A DNA stretch of 32,202 nucleotides from Bacillota bacterium (GTDB taxonomy: Bacteria; Bacillota; Clostridia; Oscillospirales; Ruminococcaceae), in assembly GCA_023396215.1 (NCBI GenBank), contig JAEWWW010000117.1, forward strand, positions 1-32,202, given 5' to 3'. Positions 30,170 through 32,202 of the stretch are shown here, in pieces (within the stretch, counting starts at the first letter, position 1; each line of letters opens with the position of its first letter). The notes below the pieces were generated by a model. It was not told the DNA's origin and did not search any database. It was given only the letters and a program-made list of their open reading frames with translations. The translations under genes and the position numbers were made by a program.

Positions 30170-32128
30170 ATGACCAACTCTCACATCACCGTGGGTAAGC
30201 ATGCTATCCCGGTTCACTCGCTGAACACCGTGGTAGTGGGCTCAGGGGCGGCCGGTTTCAGCGCGGCCGACCGGCTCTGGCAGTATGGCCAGACCGATAT
30301 CGCTCTGGTAACCGAGCATATCAATGCGGGTACCTCACGCAACACCGGCAGCGATAAGCAGACCTACTACAAGCTGACCCTCTCGGGCGGCGACCCCGAC
30401 AGCGTGGTTGAGATGGCCCGCACCCTCTTTGAGGGCCAGTGCATGGACGGCGACAACGCCCTGTGCGAAGCGGCCCTCTCGGCGCAAGGCTTCTTAAGGC
30501 TGGTGGAGGCGGGAGTGCCTTTCCCCCGCAACCGCTACGGCGAGTTCATCGGCTATAAAACCGACCACGACCCCCGCCGCCGGGCCACAAGCGTCGGGCC
30601 TTATACCTCCCGGCGAATGACCGAATGCCTCGAGGCCGAGGTGAAGCGCAAGGCAGTGCAGATTTTTGACCGTCTGCAGGTGGTGCGCATCCTCAGCGAT
30701 GGCGAAAAGGTGAAGGGGCTGCTGTGCCTGCGCCTTGACGCCGCCGAGGGGGAGGAGCGCTTTGTGGCCTTCCACTGCGAAAACGTGGTGTGGGCCACCG
30801 GCGGCCCCGCGGGCATGTATGCCGACAGCGTATACCCCAACGGCCACTACGGCTCCACCGGGCTGGCTCTCGAGGCAGGCGCCAAGGGGCAGAACCTCAC
30901 CGAGTGGCAGTACGGCCTTGCCTCGGTAAAGCCCCGGTGGAACGTTTCGGGCACCTACATGCAGGTACTGCCTCGGTTTGTTTCCACCGATGAAAGCGGC
31001 GGCGACCAGCGCGAGTTTCTCTTCGATTTCTTCACCGACAAGGCCGACGCCCTGAGCAAGGTGTTCTTCAAGGGCTACCAGTGGCCCTTTGACGTGCGCA
31101 AGGTGAAAGACGGCTCCTCGATTGTGGATATTCTGGTCTACATCGAAGCCGCCAAAGGCCGCCGCGTCTTTCTGGATTTCCGCAGCAACCCTCTGGGTGA
31201 GGATGTGGATTTCAGCGCCCTCACCCCCGAAGCCCGGGAATATCTCGAAAAAGCGGGGGCCTGCTTTGGCACCCCCATCCAGCGGCTGCTGCATATGAAC
31301 AAGCCCGCTGTGGATTTTTACCGGGATAGAAAGGTCGATCTGGAAACCGGGATGCTGGAGATTGCCCTCTGCGCCCAGCACAACAACGGCGGCATCGCGG
31401 TTGACTGCTGGTGGCACAGCAGCCTTGAGGGGCTGTTTGCCGTGGGCGAGGCGGCGGGCAGCCACGGGGTTTACCGCCCCGGCGGCAGCGCGCTCAATTC
31501 GGGGCAGGTGGGCGCTATCCGCTGCGCCCAGTATATCGCTGCCGTGCGCAAGGGTGAGCCCGCCCAAACCCCCGCGTGGGGCGAGGCGGTGCAGGCCCAG
31601 TTGGCCGATGCTGTTGCGCTGGCTGATGTGCAGGGCAGCGGAGCCACACAGGATATTCGCGAGGTGTACCGCGGTGCGGCTGTGCGCATGAGCCGCTTCG
31701 GCGCGGCGATACGCAACGCAGACGAGATTACCAAAGCGGCGGCGGCAGCCCACGCAGAGCTTGCGGCGCTTGAAAAGCTGGCGGCGGCGGCCGGCCCGGG
31801 CGGCCTGCCATGGGTCTACCGCCTGCGGGATATGCTCATCAGCCAGATTGTCTATCTCGGCGCTATGGAGGACTATATCGCCCAGGGCGGCGCCAGCAGG
31901 GGCAGCGCCCTTTACAGCGATCCCAAGGGGGAGAAGCCCTATGCCCAACTGCCCGAAATCTTTGCCTTTATGTTGGATGACGGCAGCCGGGGCAAGCTGG
32001 TGCAGCAGGCCGCGTGGAATGCCGGGCAGTGCGAATATAACTGGCGGCAGGTGCGGCCCATTCCCGAGGACGACGACTTCTTTGAGAACGTCTGGCGCTC
32101 CTACCGCGAAAACGGGAATATCTATTAA
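30170..32128 (+). CDS. FAD-binding flavoprotein, fumarate reductase/succinate dehydrogenase-like
   Basis: The protein has 652 residues and is predicted cytosolic. An N-terminal FAD dinucleotide motif VVVGSGAAGFSAADRL is followed by the ATGGPAG segment, the GHYGSTGLALEAGA block, and the C-terminal FAD clamp FAVGEAAGSHGVYRPGGSALNSGQVG. A helical C-terminal domain (from about 500) resembles those of flavoprotein subunits. No Tat or lipoprotein signal and no Fe-S or membrane-anchor subunit follows before the window ends. It may oxidise or dehydrogenate a pathway intermediate, or accept electrons for the OYE-like reductase. GGAG lies about 9 nt before the ATG. Confidence 0.85.
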   Translation: MTNSHITVGKHAIPVHSLNTVVVGSGAAGFSAADRLWQYGQTDIALVTEHINAGTSRNTGSDKQTYYKLTLSGGDPDSVVEMARTLFEGQCMDGDNALCEAALSAQGFLRLVEAGVPFPRNRYGEFIGYKTDHDPRRRATSVGPYTSRRMTECLEAEVKRKAVQIFDRLQVVRILSDGEKVKGLLCLRLDAAEGEERFVAFHCENVVWATGGPAGMYADSVYPNGHYGSTGLALEAGAKGQNLTEWQYGLASVKPRWNVSGTYMQVLPRFVSTDESGGDQREFLFDFFTDKADALSKVFFKGYQWPFDVRKVKDGSSIVDILVYIEAAKGRRVFLDFRSNPLGEDVDFSALTPEAREYLEKAGACFGTPIQRLLHMNKPAVDFYRDRKVDLETGMLEIALCAQHNNGGIAVDCWWHSSLEGLFAVGEAAGSHGVYRPGGSALNSGQVGAIRCAQYIAAVRKGEPAQTPAWGEAVQAQLADAVALADVQGSGATQDIREVYRGAAVRMSRFGAAIRNADEITKAAAAAHAELAALEKLAAAAGPGGLPWVYRLRDMLISQIVYLGAMEDYIAQGGASRGSALYSDPKGEKPYAQLPEIFAFMLDDGSRGKLVQQAAWNAGQCEYNWRQVRPIPEDDDFFENVWRSYRENGNIY

Positions 32129-32139
32129 CACGCATATTG

Positions 32140-32168
32140 CTTCCCCCGCTGTCGCAGGCAGGGGAGGG
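32140..32168 (+). terminator. Possible terminator after the flavoprotein gene
   Basis: CTTCCCC and GGGGAGG can pair around a CTG-TCG-CAG inner stem, but there is no T-tract. Weak evidence; the operon may continue beyond the window. Confidence 0.3.
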
Positions 32169-32202
32169 CCATACTCCCAGGCAGGGTGGGGCGGCCGGTA
32201 AC

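Noticed and set aside
30494..32131. 545-codon minus-strand frame over the flavoprotein gene
   Set aside because: Antisense shadow caused by high GC at third codon positions; Gly/Ala/His-rich without domain features.
1..32202. CRISPR arrays, rRNA genes, prophage or transposase genes
   Set aside because: No regularly spaced direct repeats, rRNA signatures, integrase or transposase motifs were seen.

Overview
This window looks like chromosomal DNA from a GC-rich, endospore-forming member of the Clostridia, most likely an Oscillospirales/Ruminococcaceae-type gut anaerobe. The main evidence is a yabM-mazG-hup-rqcP-yabP-yabQ-divIC-yabR block that follows the Bacillus subtilis spoVT-to-spoIIE neighbourhood, a yunB gene, and sporulation-type promoter sequences. 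The taxonomic call is inference; no rRNA is present.

Layout. 1-4740 (+): the sporulation, division and ribosome-rescue block, beginning with a 5'-truncated SpoVB-like flippase. 5065-8276 (+): an amidohydrolase, the long-form hibernation factor hpf and a THUMP-domain RNA methyltransferase. 8285-8526: a fold-back element and two strong hairpins. 8542-11899: a divergent corrinoid module made of a RACo-like reductive activator (-), a DUF1638 protein (+) and a B12-binding corrinoid protein (+), with no methyltransferase in the window. It is followed by a 19-codon micro-ORF and an RsgA-type GTPase. 13195-15067: a His-rich ferritin-like protein (-) with a textbook sigma-K promoter, yunB, and tRNA-Gly(CCC) plus tRNA-Cys(GCA). 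15245-17521: a LysR regulator divergent from a fucose-isomerase-like protein. 17544-17818: a cluster of strong hairpins.

18122-32128 (+) is a large catabolic region. It holds a Liv/HAAT-type ABC transporter (binding lipoprotein, two permeases, two ATPases), an IlvD/Edd-family dehydratase, a LacI-family regulator, a tagatose/psicose-3-epimerase-like TIM barrel, a single-domain Fe-S Old Yellow Enzyme, a zinc alcohol dehydrogenase, a short-chain dehydrogenase and a fumarate-reductase-type flavoprotein. Together these suggest import, dehydration, epimerisation and redox processing of a polyhydroxylated acid or keto-sugar. The substrate cannot be read from the sequence.

Two 159-bp copies of one MITE-like repeat, in opposite orientation and about 89% identical, bracket exactly the regulator-epimerase-OYE segment (24342-24500 and 27952-28110). 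This is the most striking structural feature of the window. No CRISPR array, rRNA, transposase or phage gene was seen. Homology calls rest on motif recognition by eye; no searches were run.
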